A stretch of DNA of 6,945 nt, taken from Verrucomicrobia subdivision 6 bacterium BACL9 MAG-120507-bin52 (GTDB taxonomy: Bacteria; Verrucomicrobiota; Verrucomicrobiia; Methylacidiphilales; Verrucolacustridaceae). The DNA lies in the NCBI GenBank assembly GCA_001438005.1, contig LIBO01000049.1, positions 1-6,945 of the forward strand, read 5' to 3'. Both the position numbers and the translations under genes were made by a program. Below, piece after piece: positions 1 to 5,929 of this stretch (positions are counted from its first letter, which is position 1; every line of letters starts with the position of its first letter). A model generated the notes under the pieces. It was not told the origin of the DNA. It saw only the letters and a program-made list of their open reading frames with translations, and ran no database searches.

Positions 1-540
1 GTAGCAGCGTATTCGGTCAGTCCAGCCTTGCCTGCGGGGCTTTCCATCAGCACCTCTACGGGTGTTATCAGTGGAACGCCCTCGGCGGTTTCTGCCTCGG
101 CCACCTATACCGTAACGGCGACCAACGGGACGGGAAGCACCACGGCAACAGTAACGATTGAGGTGAGCCCAGCGGGCAGTACATTTGCAGGCTGGAGCGG
201 CGGAGCAACGCTGGATGCAGTTAATTTGGCCAAGTATGCGATCGGCGGGGCAAGCAACCTGAGCGTTGAAGGTGTTCAGTCCACCTCAGCGTTGGACGGT
301 ACCAGCCTCTCGATTACGGCAATTGTACGCACGGATGATACGACACTAGATGTGGTCGGCCAAGCGGTGACGAATTTGGCGGATTACGCCTCATCTGAAT
401 TGGTGGTGCAGGTTGAGGGAGATGCAACGGGCATTGACCAGACGGACGTACCCGCAGGGTGCACCAAGAAAAAATTCAGCGTGGCACGTGGTGACGCCGG
501 AAAGAAGTTCCTGCGGTTGCAGGCGACGCTGAATCCGTAG
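1..540 (+). CDS. Ig-like (He_PIG-type) secreted/surface protein, C-terminal part (5' end outside window)
   Basis: The frame is open from base 1 to the TAG at 538-540, giving 179 residues with no stop upstream, so this is the end of a longer gene. Residues about 4-55 match the putative-Ig (He_PIG/cadherin-like) pattern: LPAGLSIS, then TGVISGTP, then a Thr/Ala-rich beta strand with TYTVTATN and ending TVTIEV. Residues about 62-179 form a second segment: FAGW, NLAKYAIGGAS (75-85), LSITAIVRTDD, VVGQAVTNLADY and KKFLRLQATLNP at the very end. I associate this type of tail with large secreted proteins of Verrucomicrobiota, but I cannot name the family. The composition is rich in Thr, Ser, Ala, Val and Gly, with one Cys (154), as expected for an extracellular beta-sandwich protein. 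There is no PEP-CTERM helix, LPxTG motif or terminal membrane anchor. Its substrate or partner cannot be told from this fragment. The leucine codon at 28-30 (TTG) could be miscalled as a start, but it sits inside the Ig repeat. Confidence 0.8.
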   Translation, partial: VAAYSVSPALPAGLSISTSTGVISGTPSAVSASATYTVTATNGTGSTTATVTIEVSPAGSTFAGWSGGATLDAVNLAKYAIGGASNLSVEGVQSTSALDGTSLSITAIVRTDDTTLDVVGQAVTNLADYASSELVVQVEGDATGIDQTDVPAGCTKKKFSVARGDAGKKFLRLQATLNP

Positions 541-563
541 TTGATTTGACTTGAAGTTTTAAG

Positions 564-597
564 AAGGGCTGGAGGCGACAAGCTTCCAGCCCTTTTT
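564..597 (+). terminator. Rho-independent terminator of the Ig-like gene
   Basis: A 13-bp stem (564-576 with 582-594, one G-T wobble at 574/584, otherwise perfect) closes a 5-base loop and runs into five T residues at 593-597. It starts 24 bases after the TAG of the Ig-like gene. Read on the minus strand the hairpin is followed by a poor T tract, so it is mainly a plus-strand terminator, though it could weakly back up termination of the convergent nth transcript. Confidence 0.9.
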
Positions 598-607
598 GTT
601 TATGGAT

Positions 608-639
608 CGGTAGGGACGAATACACTTATTCGTCCATGC
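608..639 (+). repeat. REP unit A
   Basis: A 32-base unit: CGGTAG lead, 9-bp stem GGACGAATA/TATTCGTCC, then ATGC. It shares 26 of 32 bases with the reverse complement of unit B (664-695). The inner base pairs here are A-T/A-T where unit B has C-G/G-C. Confidence 0.7.
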
Positions 640-663
640 GGAGGGTTGTTCACTGAAACGTAG

Positions 664-695
664 GCATGGACGCGTAAGGATACGCGTCCCTACCG
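664..695 (-). repeat. REP unit B (inverted relative to unit A)
   Basis: Read on the minus strand this is CGGTAG, then the 9-bp stem GGACGCGTA/TACGCGTCC, then ATGC. Of its six differences from unit A, four are paired compensatory changes in the stem and two are in the loop, so the palindrome is perfect in both units. Confidence 0.7.
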
Positions 696-707
696 GTGAA
701 TCGGGAA

Positions 708-1352
708 TCAGACGCCCCGTTGGGGGCAAAGTTTCCGTAGTTCGCACTGGGGGCAGTTCGGGTTTCGCGCCATGCACCGCTTCCGGCCGTGTGCAATGAG
801 AAGGTGGGAGACCAGTGTCCAATCCTCTTTCGGAATGAGTCGCACCAGTGCGCTCTCCACTTTCACGGGGTCGAGATGCCGCGTCAGCCCCATCCGGCGG
901 GAAAGACGACCCACATGGGTATCCACCACCACTCCCTCCGCCAGCCCAAAGGCGTTCCCTAAAACCACATTGGCCGTCTTTCGACCCACCCCAGCCAGTT
1001 GGTGGAGAGCCTCCATGGTTTTTGGAACTTTTCCACCATGCTCCGCCACCAGGGAGGCGGCACAGGAGCGAAGGGAGCGTGCTTTCGCGCGATAGAATCC
1101 GGTTGAGTGAATGATCTTTTCTAACTCTTTCTGCGAAATCGCCGCCAAGGAGGCGGCATCGGGACAGCGGGCAAAGAGTCCAGGGGTGACTTGGTTGACC
1201 CGCTCATCGGTGCACTGGGCGGAGAGAATGGTGGCGATGAGAAGTTGAAGCGGAGTGGTGAAATTCAGCGCACAGTGGGCGTCGGGATAGGTCCGCTTCA
1301 GGATGGCGAGGATTTGAGTGGTCCGGCGACGCAGAGCCGGGGAAGGGGTCAC
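708..1352 (-). CDS. nth: Endonuclease III (DNA glycosylase / AP lyase)
   Basis: This 214-residue cytoplasmic base-excision repair enzyme removes oxidised pyrimidines from DNA and nicks the resulting abasic site; E. coli Nth is 211 residues. All hallmarks are visible: the early LLIATILSAQCTD segment (37-49), the helix-hairpin-helix LAGVGRKTANVV (119-130) with the catalytic Lys125, the catalytic Asp144 in VVVDTHV, and a C-x6-C-x2-C-x5-C iron-sulfur cluster at Cys193, 200, 203 and 209. It starts with GTG at 1352, whose bases overlap the TGA of the upstream TPR gene (GTGA, 1349-1352). No Shine-Dalgarno motif precedes the GTG and there is no other Met/Val/Leu start that keeps the N-terminus, so translation is probably coupled to the TPR gene. 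It ends at TGA 13 bases from the REPIN-like element. MutY is excluded because there is no C-terminal Nudix-like domain and the length and motifs fit Nth. Confidence 0.96.
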   Translation of the reverse strand: MTPSPALRRRTTQILAILKRTYPDAHCALNFTTPLQLLIATILSAQCTDERVNQVTPGLFARCPDAASLAAISQKELEKIIHSTGFYRAKARSLRSCAASLVAEHGGKVPKTMEALHQLAGVGRKTANVVLGNAFGLAEGVVVDTHVGRLSRRMGLTRHLDPVKVESALVRLIPKEDWTLVSHLLIAHGRKRCMARNPNCPQCELRKLCPQRGV

Positions 1353-4300
1353 GGGGCAGGAGCCGAAGCCGCCGGAAGAGATTGCAGAAGCTCGGTGGCC
1401 TCCGTTGTGACGGAGGAGTTGGGATATTTCGAGACGAGAGTGGTCAACAGCTTGCGCGCATCGTCATTTTTCTGCTGCGCCCGCCGGATTTTGGCCGCCC
1501 GCAATAAGCCTTGTCCGGACAACTCGGGCAGGTTGTCGTAGTAGAGATCGATCTTCTGGTAGTAGGAGACAGCGAGATCTAGAGGATCAAGCGGAGGCTT
1601 CCCCACACCCTGTTCGAGCTGAGGGGAGGTGAGTTTTTTTGTCGCGAGAGTCTCGAGAGTTTGGCCAAAGGCGAGCATCGATTTGGCTTTCATCTCGTTT
1701 GAGGCGTTGGAACTTTCGATGATGCCAACCCACAGCTCGAAAGCGGCCGGATCTTTCTTGGTGCCGTCATACTTGCCCGCTTCGGCCAAAGCTTGGGCCC
1801 GCAGGTATTTGGCCTCCTGCACCTTATTGGACCACGGATAGTCACGAGTGAGCTCAGCAAAATACTTTTCCGCTTCGGCTTTGCGGTTGGCTTGAAAATC
1901 GATCTGACCCAATCCGAAGAGGGCCGCGGCTTGCGCATGTTGACGCGGATCCTTTGTCCCCACCTTCGCGGGAAACTCTTTGCGAATCCGTTCGAAGACA
2001 GGGCGAGCATCATCCCCTTTGCCCGCGGCCAAGAGAGCATTGGCGAAGCGCTGCAGATCTTTCCAATCCAGAGCTACCTTGGCGGCGAGGGACTGCTTGT
2101 ACGCCTCCTCATACAGACGGAGAGCGAGAACACTTTGGCCGGCCTCAAAGGGAACGCTGGCTTGGGCAAAGAGAATTTGAGCCACCAGCCCCGGCCGGTC
2201 ACTGGACTCACCGGCCAGTTCGCGGAAGGGTAAAAGGCAATCCTCCACGGGAGACTCCCCCGATTTAAAGCGGAGGAGAGACAGATTGACCAACTTGGTT
2301 AGGACCGGGGAGACACGGGCGGAGGAGAGCCCTAAAATCGCTTTGCGGTAGAGACCGATTGCGCGTTGGATCGACTCCTTCCACTGCTTTTTTCCATCGT
2401 CGGGCAGCGAAGCGTAGTTTCCGAGCGCGTTCGCCTTGGTTAATTCGAGATTCGCCGATTTTTCGAGGGCAGAGTAGGCGAGGTCGGACATGGCGGCGGG
2501 GGGCGGGGAGGCTTTGGGATCGGGATAAAGCTCCTGGAAAAGTTCGAAGGCACGCTTGTAAGCTTGCAGGGCTTGGCTTTCGTCGCGCTCCTCCGCAAAA
2601 GAGGCGCCGCGGGAAAGGTAGGCGGCCATGTTGCGCGGATCTTTCGGGTAGGCGCGGAACTGGTCTTCCTGGGCCGCGAGCATGAGATCCTTTTTCTTGT
2701 CCTTGGCGTAGAAGCGCCAGATCCGCTCGTAGGCAACCAGCCCCGCGGGGGTGCCGGAAAGCTGGGTGGCCGTGGTTTTCCATGCGGTCAGGGCTTCCTC
2801 CGGTTTCTTCTCTTCCAAAAGAGTGTCGCCCCGGGCGAGGAGCGCGTTGCCCAAGTTGCTCGATTTGGGGTAAGCAGCGGCAAATTTGGCGAAAGCGGTG
2901 GCCGCTTCGGGTAATTTCTTAGCGGCGCGTAGGGCATAGGCTAAGCGGAGAGAGGCGTCCTCCTTGATGGAGGGAGTCGTGGCGTTGGTGCTGAGTTGGG
3001 TAAACTGGGTGATACCTTCGTTGATCTTTTTCTCACTGATCAGGGCGCTGGCATAAGCCAACTGGGTTTGCTCTCTGCTCTCCTCCGATATTTTTCGTTT
3101 CCCGGACTTCACCTCGGCCAGGAATGATTCGTAATATTTGAGCGCCTCCGCCCCCTGCCCGCTCTTTTGGTAGGCCGAGGCGATAAAGCGGGGAATTTCG
3201 TCCGCGTACCGGGGGTCGACCCCTTTTTCTTGAGCGGCTTTGAGACGTTTGATCGAGTCGTCGTATTTCCCGTCCTCCAGCAAAGCGAAGCCGACGAGAT
3301 AGTCGACCAAGCCGGCGACTCCTTTCTGATTGGGATACTTCTTCTGATATTCGGCCACGAGCCGGTCGGCCTCGGAGGTGCGACCTTGGAGCGCGTAGGT
3401 AAGGATGATCTGCTGTTCGGCCGTGGGGGCGACATCGGGCGGACCAAAGCGAGCGACCTGCCGGAAGACGAGGCGGGCTTCGTCGTACTGGCGGGTTTGG
3501 AGGTAGGCTTGCCCGAGTTGGATCAGGGCTTGGCTGGAGAGATCGGGACGATTGCGAACTTCCTCAATTTTTTGCTGACCCTTTTGGATGCGACGAAGTT
3601 TTTCGGGGGCAGGGGAGGCTTGGCCCGAGATTTCGGCCCGGAGAGGGGCGAGGTTGGCTTGGAGAAGTTCGATCAACTCCTCCTTGCCGGGGATGGTTCG
3701 GAGTCGGACGATCGCCTCAGGGATGCGGCCGGCGGCGAGGTCGAGACTGGCCATCTGCAGATTGGCCTCGAGGGCGAGAGCAGGATTCGATCCCGCGGCA
3801 ATGCGGGAGTAGATCTGACCAGCCCGGGCGAGGGCGGCCTCCGCGTCGGTTTTCTTGAAATCGGCCAGCAGCTGGCGGGCACGCTGGGCCTCGGCGTAAG
3901 CTTGGAGGTAGTCGATATCTTCGGTTAACTCTTTCTCCTTATCGGACGAGCGAGCGGCATCCAGATCTTGGCTGGCCTCGGCAAAAGCCCCTTCTTGTAT
4001 GTGCAGGCGGGCTTGGAGGAGGCGGATTTCTCCTAAAGATTTCGATTCGGGGAACTGCTTGGGGAAAGCGGTGATCAGGGTCAATGTCTCGGCCACGCTC
4101 TTTTTGCGCTCGGCCGATTTTTCGGGAGCGGCGCCAGCTTGGGCGGCTAAAGATTGGATGATGTAGTAGGCGGCCTCCTCGAGGACGTCCTTCTCTTTCG
4201 AGACCGATTGCACTTTGCGGTAAGCGGCGACGGCGGGCGCCCACTGGGAGAGGTTGTATTGCGAGCGGGCGAGGAGGAGATAAGCACTGGAGATGTTCAG

Positions 4301-4471
4301 GGATTGGGGGGTGGCTTTGATAAAGGCTTCGGACAGTTTGACGACCTCGTCGTAACGCTGGTTGTCGTACGCCTCGACGATTTTCTTGGCAGCCTCCGCG
4401 CCCTCTTGGGCCGAGAGCGGGGAGAGAGAGATAGCCAAAAGGGCCGAAAGCAGGATTCGAAGGGTAACCAT
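1349..4471 (-). CDS. Large exported tetratricopeptide-repeat (TPR) protein
   Basis: With the start at 4471 this is a 1040-residue protein. It opens with a signal peptide: MVTLR, hydrophobic core ILLSALLAISL (6-16) and a likely cleavage after Ala21 (LSA|QEG). The remainder is almost entirely alpha-solenoid. Clear TPR-like units lie at about 64-97, 315-344, 387-416, 426-452, 506-536, 541-572, 614-644, 804-834, 847-878 and 984-1016, each with the small-residue/Tyr/Ala spacing and a final Pro (for example YPKSS, YPNSS). It has one Cys (744), no further membrane segment and no enzyme motif, and ends in a short Ala/Pro tail. Such proteins serve as periplasmic or outer-membrane scaffolds; the partner is unknown. 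The frame is open further, to ATG 4681, but those 70 extra residues are basic and Ser-rich, put the signal peptide internally and cover the region where infC needs a promoter, so the 4471 start is preferred. Only a weak GGA precedes it. Its stop overlaps the nth start. Confidence 0.88.
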   Translation of the reverse strand: MVTLRILLSALLAISLSPLSAQEGAEAAKKIVEAYDNQRYDEVVKLSEAFIKATPQSLNISSAYLLLARSQYNLSQWAPAVAAYRKVQSVSKEKDVLEEAAYYIIQSLAAQAGAAPEKSAERKKSVAETLTLITAFPKQFPESKSLGEIRLLQARLHIQEGAFAEASQDLDAARSSDKEKELTEDIDYLQAYAEAQRARQLLADFKKTDAEAALARAGQIYSRIAAGSNPALALEANLQMASLDLAAGRIPEAIVRLRTIPGKEELIELLQANLAPLRAEISGQASPAPEKLRRIQKGQQKIEEVRNRPDLSSQALIQLGQAYLQTRQYDEARLVFRQVARFGPPDVAPTAEQQIILTYALQGRTSEADRLVAEYQKKYPNQKGVAGLVDYLVGFALLEDGKYDDSIKRLKAAQEKGVDPRYADEIPRFIASAYQKSGQGAEALKYYESFLAEVKSGKRKISEESREQTQLAYASALISEKKINEGITQFTQLSTNATTPSIKEDASLRLAYALRAAKKLPEAATAFAKFAAAYPKSSNLGNALLARGDTLLEEKKPEEALTAWKTTATQLSGTPAGLVAYERIWRFYAKDKKKDLMLAAQEDQFRAYPKDPRNMAAYLSRGASFAEERDESQALQAYKRAFELFQELYPDPKASPPPAAMSDLAYSALEKSANLELTKANALGNYASLPDDGKKQWKESIQRAIGLYRKAILGLSSARVSPVLTKLVNLSLLRFKSGESPVEDCLLPFRELAGESSDRPGLVAQILFAQASVPFEAGQSVLALRLYEEAYKQSLAAKVALDWKDLQRFANALLAAGKGDDARPVFERIRKEFPAKVGTKDPRQHAQAAALFGLGQIDFQANRKAEAEKYFAELTRDYPWSNKVQEAKYLRAQALAEAGKYDGTKKDPAAFELWVGIIESSNASNEMKAKSMLAFGQTLETLATKKLTSPQLEQGVGKPPLDPLDLAVSYYQKIDLYYDNLPELSGQGLLRAAKIRRAQQKNDDARKLLTTLVSKYPNSSVTTEATELLQSLPAASAPAP

Positions 4472-4704
4472 CTGGTCCAAGGATAAGGAGAGAGAGGGTG
4501 GGTGGGCGAGCGTAACGTGAGTTGGGTTGGGAATTTTTTCCCTTGCTCGGGAGAGGGATCTTAGGGATGATTTCCCCATTGATGATGTGCCCTTCGCCGA
4601 TCCGATTCGCCTGGTCTGTTTGACCTCACTCTTTTTCATGTCCTCCATTTTTTCCCTTTGATGGTGCGCTTGGTTCAGCACGTGGTTGTAGGCATGGGCA
4701 CCTA
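4472..4704. promoter_or_regulatory. Divergent intergenic region between the TPR-nth unit and the infC operon
   Basis: This 233-base stretch separates the preferred TPR start from infC and must carry at least the infC operon promoter. I see no convincing sigma-70 pair. The best plus-strand candidate is TTGACC at 4620-4625, but at 17-18 bases downstream only a poor -10 (tccatt) is present. A small GGGAA/TTCCC hairpin (4529-4542) and a run of G-triplets (4496-4531) are present. I found no structure that I can identify as an L20- or IF3-responsive leader, and no thrS gene precedes infC in this window. Confidence 0.45.
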
Positions 4705-5355
4705 ATGCAAGAGTTACGGGCGAATCATCGGATCCGTGCCCGGGAAGTTTTCCTGGTGGACGCCGCGGGTCAAAAGCGGGGTGTGATGAATTTCAACGAT
4801 GCGATGAACGCGGCTCGGGCGGCGGGACTGGATCTGGTGGAGGTGAGTGGGGCCAGCAATCCCCCCGTTTGTAAGATTTTGGATTTTGGCAAGTACCGGT
4901 ACGAGATGGACAAACGGGAGCGGGAGACGAAGAAGCACAATCTAGCGGCCAAGGTGAAGGAGATGAAATTTCACGTGAATATTGATCCGCACGACTACGC
5001 CACCAAAATGCGCCAGACGGAGAATTTTTTGTGGAAAGGGATGAAGGTGAAGGTGGTCATGGCGTTTCGGGGGCGGGAAATGCAGCACCAAGAGTTGGGA
5101 CAGGCCTTGGTGGTGACGATTCGGGACGATTTGAAGCTGGTGGCGGTGGCGGATGCCAACCCGAAATTGATTGGCAGGAACATCACAATGATGTTAAATC
5201 CTCTCCCCGCTAAGAAGCGGGTGCGGCGCTGGACAACCGAGAAAGCCGAGGGGGCTTACGAGGATGAGGACGGCGAAACGGAGGGCACCGAGACGGCTCC
5301 AGCCTCCCCCGTAGCAACCCCAACCGCGATCCCCTCGGAAGGTTCCCATGCCTAA
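4705..5355 (+). CDS. infC: Translation initiation factor IF-3
   Basis: IF3 binds the 30S subunit, keeps it apart from 50S and checks start-codon/initiator-tRNA pairing. The 216-residue product shows the N-terminal domain beginning NHRIRAREVFLV (7-18), LVEVS with NPPVCKILDFGKY, and the full IF3 signature KILDFGKYRYEMDK (57-70). A Lys-rich linker follows, then the C-terminal domain with VKEMKFHVNID, FRGREMQHQELG (121-132) and the end of the fold near MLNPLP (163-168). E. coli IF3 has 180 residues; here about 40 more follow (roughly 175-216), acidic then Ala/Pro/Thr-rich, probably disordered. Myxococcus IF3 also carries a C-terminal tail, so this is variation rather than an error. The start is a plain ATG at 4705, unlike the AUU of E. 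coli infC. No ATG, GTG, TTG or ATN start lies in frame between it and the in-frame TGA at 4621. Only a weak AGG (4690-4692) precedes it. The last 8 bases overlap rpmI. Confidence 0.96.
   Translation: MQELRANHRIRAREVFLVDAAGQKRGVMNFNDAMNAARAAGLDLVEVSGASNPPVCKILDFGKYRYEMDKRERETKKHNLAAKVKEMKFHVNIDPHDYATKMRQTENFLWKGMKVKVVMAFRGREMQHQELGQALVVTIRDDLKLVAVADANPKLIGRNITMMLNPLPAKKRVRRWTTEKAEGAYEDEDGETEGTETAPASPVATPTAIPSEGSHA
5337..5342 (+). promoter_or_regulatory. Ribosome binding site of rpmI inside infC
   Basis: GGAAGG sits 5 bases before the rpmI ATG and within the last codons of infC. It is one of the better Shine-Dalgarno motifs in the window, which suggests rpmI can be initiated directly as well as by coupling to infC. 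Confidence 0.7.
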
Positions 5356-5557
5356 GCCGATCTCTCGCCGAAAGACAAAGAAGTCCGCCGCCAAGCGCTT
5401 TAAAGTGACGGCGAGTGGCAAAATTCTTTTTGGCAAGCCGGGTCGCCGACATCTGGCCTCCAGCAAGAACCGGAAGCGGATGCGTCGTTTGGGCAAGATC
5501 GCCGTCTTGGATAAGACCGATATGGCCCGGATTTTAGAGAACCTGCCCTTCCGCTAG
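5348..5557 (+). CDS. rpmI: Large-subunit ribosomal protein bL35
   Basis: A 69-residue, strongly basic protein of the 50S subunit (E. coli L35 is 65 residues). It starts MPKPISRRKTKKSAAKRF, with the family's MPK opening and the AAKRFK core, then the basic RHLASSKNRKRMRRL stretch, and ends in a NLPFR tail equivalent to the CLPYA end of E. coli L35. The ATG lies inside infC (8-base overlap, 5348-5355) and is preceded by GGAAGG. Position between infC and rplT is the conserved bacterial order, supporting the call. The TAG stop is immediately followed by the rplT ribosome binding site. Confidence 0.95.
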   Translation: MPKPISRRKTKKSAAKRFKVTASGKILFGKPGRRHLASSKNRKRMRRLGKIAVLDKTDMARILENLPFR

Positions 5558-5560
5558 GAG
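5556..5560 (+). promoter_or_regulatory. Ribosome binding site of rplT
   Basis: AGGAG overlaps the last two bases of the rpmI TAG stop and is 6 bases from the rplT ATG, a standard spacing. Confidence 0.75.
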
Positions 5561-5566
5561 ATCCCC

Positions 5567-5914
5567 ATGCCCCGCGCCACCAATGCACCCGCCTCCCGTG
5601 AACGTCGTAAACGCGTAGTCGCCAGCGCGGCGGGCTATCGCGGACGGAGGAGTAAACTTTTCCGGTACGCCAAAGACGCCACCATGAAGGCGAAGTACTG
5701 GTCGTACCGCGATCGCAAGACGAAGAAGCGCAACTTTAGGAACCTGTGGATCGCGCGCTTGAGTGCCGCCTGCAAAGCGCAGGGAATGAACTACAGTTCT
5801 TTTGCCGGGGCGCTGCGCAAGGCGGGAGTGGAGCTGGACCGAAAAGTTTTGGCCGATTTGGCCATCCACGAGCCCGCCGCTTTCGCCGCGGTGATTCAAG
5901 CCACCCGCGGCTAA
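5567..5914 (+). CDS. rplT: Large-subunit ribosomal protein bL20
   Basis: bL20 binds 23S rRNA early and is needed for 50S assembly; in several bacteria it also represses its own operon. The 115-residue product (E. coli 118) has the basic N-terminal extension with RERRKRVVASAAGYRGRRSK, the highly conserved YRDRKTKKRNFRNLWIAR segment (47-64), and the globular C-terminal part with GMNYSSF, ALRKAGVELDRKVLADLA (82-99). The ATG at 5567 has AGGAG 6 bases upstream, and the gene follows rpmI by 9 bases. The N-terminus opens PRATNAPASRERR, slightly different from the MARVKRG of E. coli, but the rest aligns without gaps by eye. Autoregulation by bL20 is possible here but no leader target was recognised. 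Confidence 0.97.
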   Translation: MPRATNAPASRERRKRVVASAAGYRGRRSKLFRYAKDATMKAKYWSYRDRKTKKRNFRNLWIARLSAACKAQGMNYSSFAGALRKAGVELDRKVLADLAIHEPAAFAAVIQATRG

Positions 5915-5929
5915 GCTTTGGGACCCTCC

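Larger units (their letters stand above)
608..695. repeat. REPIN-like element: two inverted REP palindromes
   Basis: An 88-bp element with perfect 11-bp terminal inverted repeats (608-618 and 685-695). It contains two hairpins: 614-622 pairs perfectly with 627-635 (loop cact), and 668-676 pairs perfectly with 681-689 (loop agga). A third complementary pair, 631-639 with 664-672, lets the whole element fold as one long hairpin or cruciform. Each half carries GTAG directly before its palindrome: 610-613 on the plus strand and the complement of 690-693 on the minus strand. GTAG followed by a palindrome is the known signature of REP sequences moved by REP-associated tyrosine transposases (RAYTs), and an inverted pair is the REPIN/BIME arrangement. 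It lies between the 3' ends of two convergent genes, a typical REP site. No T tract follows the hairpins. No RAYT gene is in the window, so mobility is inferred. Confidence 0.75.

Noticed and set aside
28..540. A complete small protein starting at TTG 28.
   Set aside because: The frame continues open to base 1 and the Ig-like domain begins upstream of this codon, so it is the 3' part of a longer gene.
608..695. Possible CRISPR repeat, integron attC site or second terminator.
   Set aside because: There are only two units and they are inverted, not directly repeated with spacers; the attC core-site motifs are absent; no T tract follows either hairpin. The GTAG-plus-palindrome layout fits REP elements better.
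3167..3928. A 253-codon open frame on the plus strand, the longest antisense frame within the TPR gene.
   Set aside because: It lies wholly inside the minus-strand TPR gene, whose TPR pattern is unmistakable; the antisense product is a Gly/Val/Asp-rich mirror with no recognisable fold, and GC-rich genes often leave such open antisense frames.
4529..4552. Hairpin GGGAA/TTCCC and the overlapping TCCC/GGGA pair as a terminator or riboswitch upstream of infC.
   Set aside because: The stem is only 5 bp and the alternative pair 4 bp, with no conserved aptamer features; likely a chance pairing in a G/T-rich stretch.
4620..4648. Sigma-70 promoter for infC based on TTGACC.
   Set aside because: No acceptable -10 hexamer lies 16-18 bases downstream, so it is mentioned only as a weak candidate within the intergenic region.
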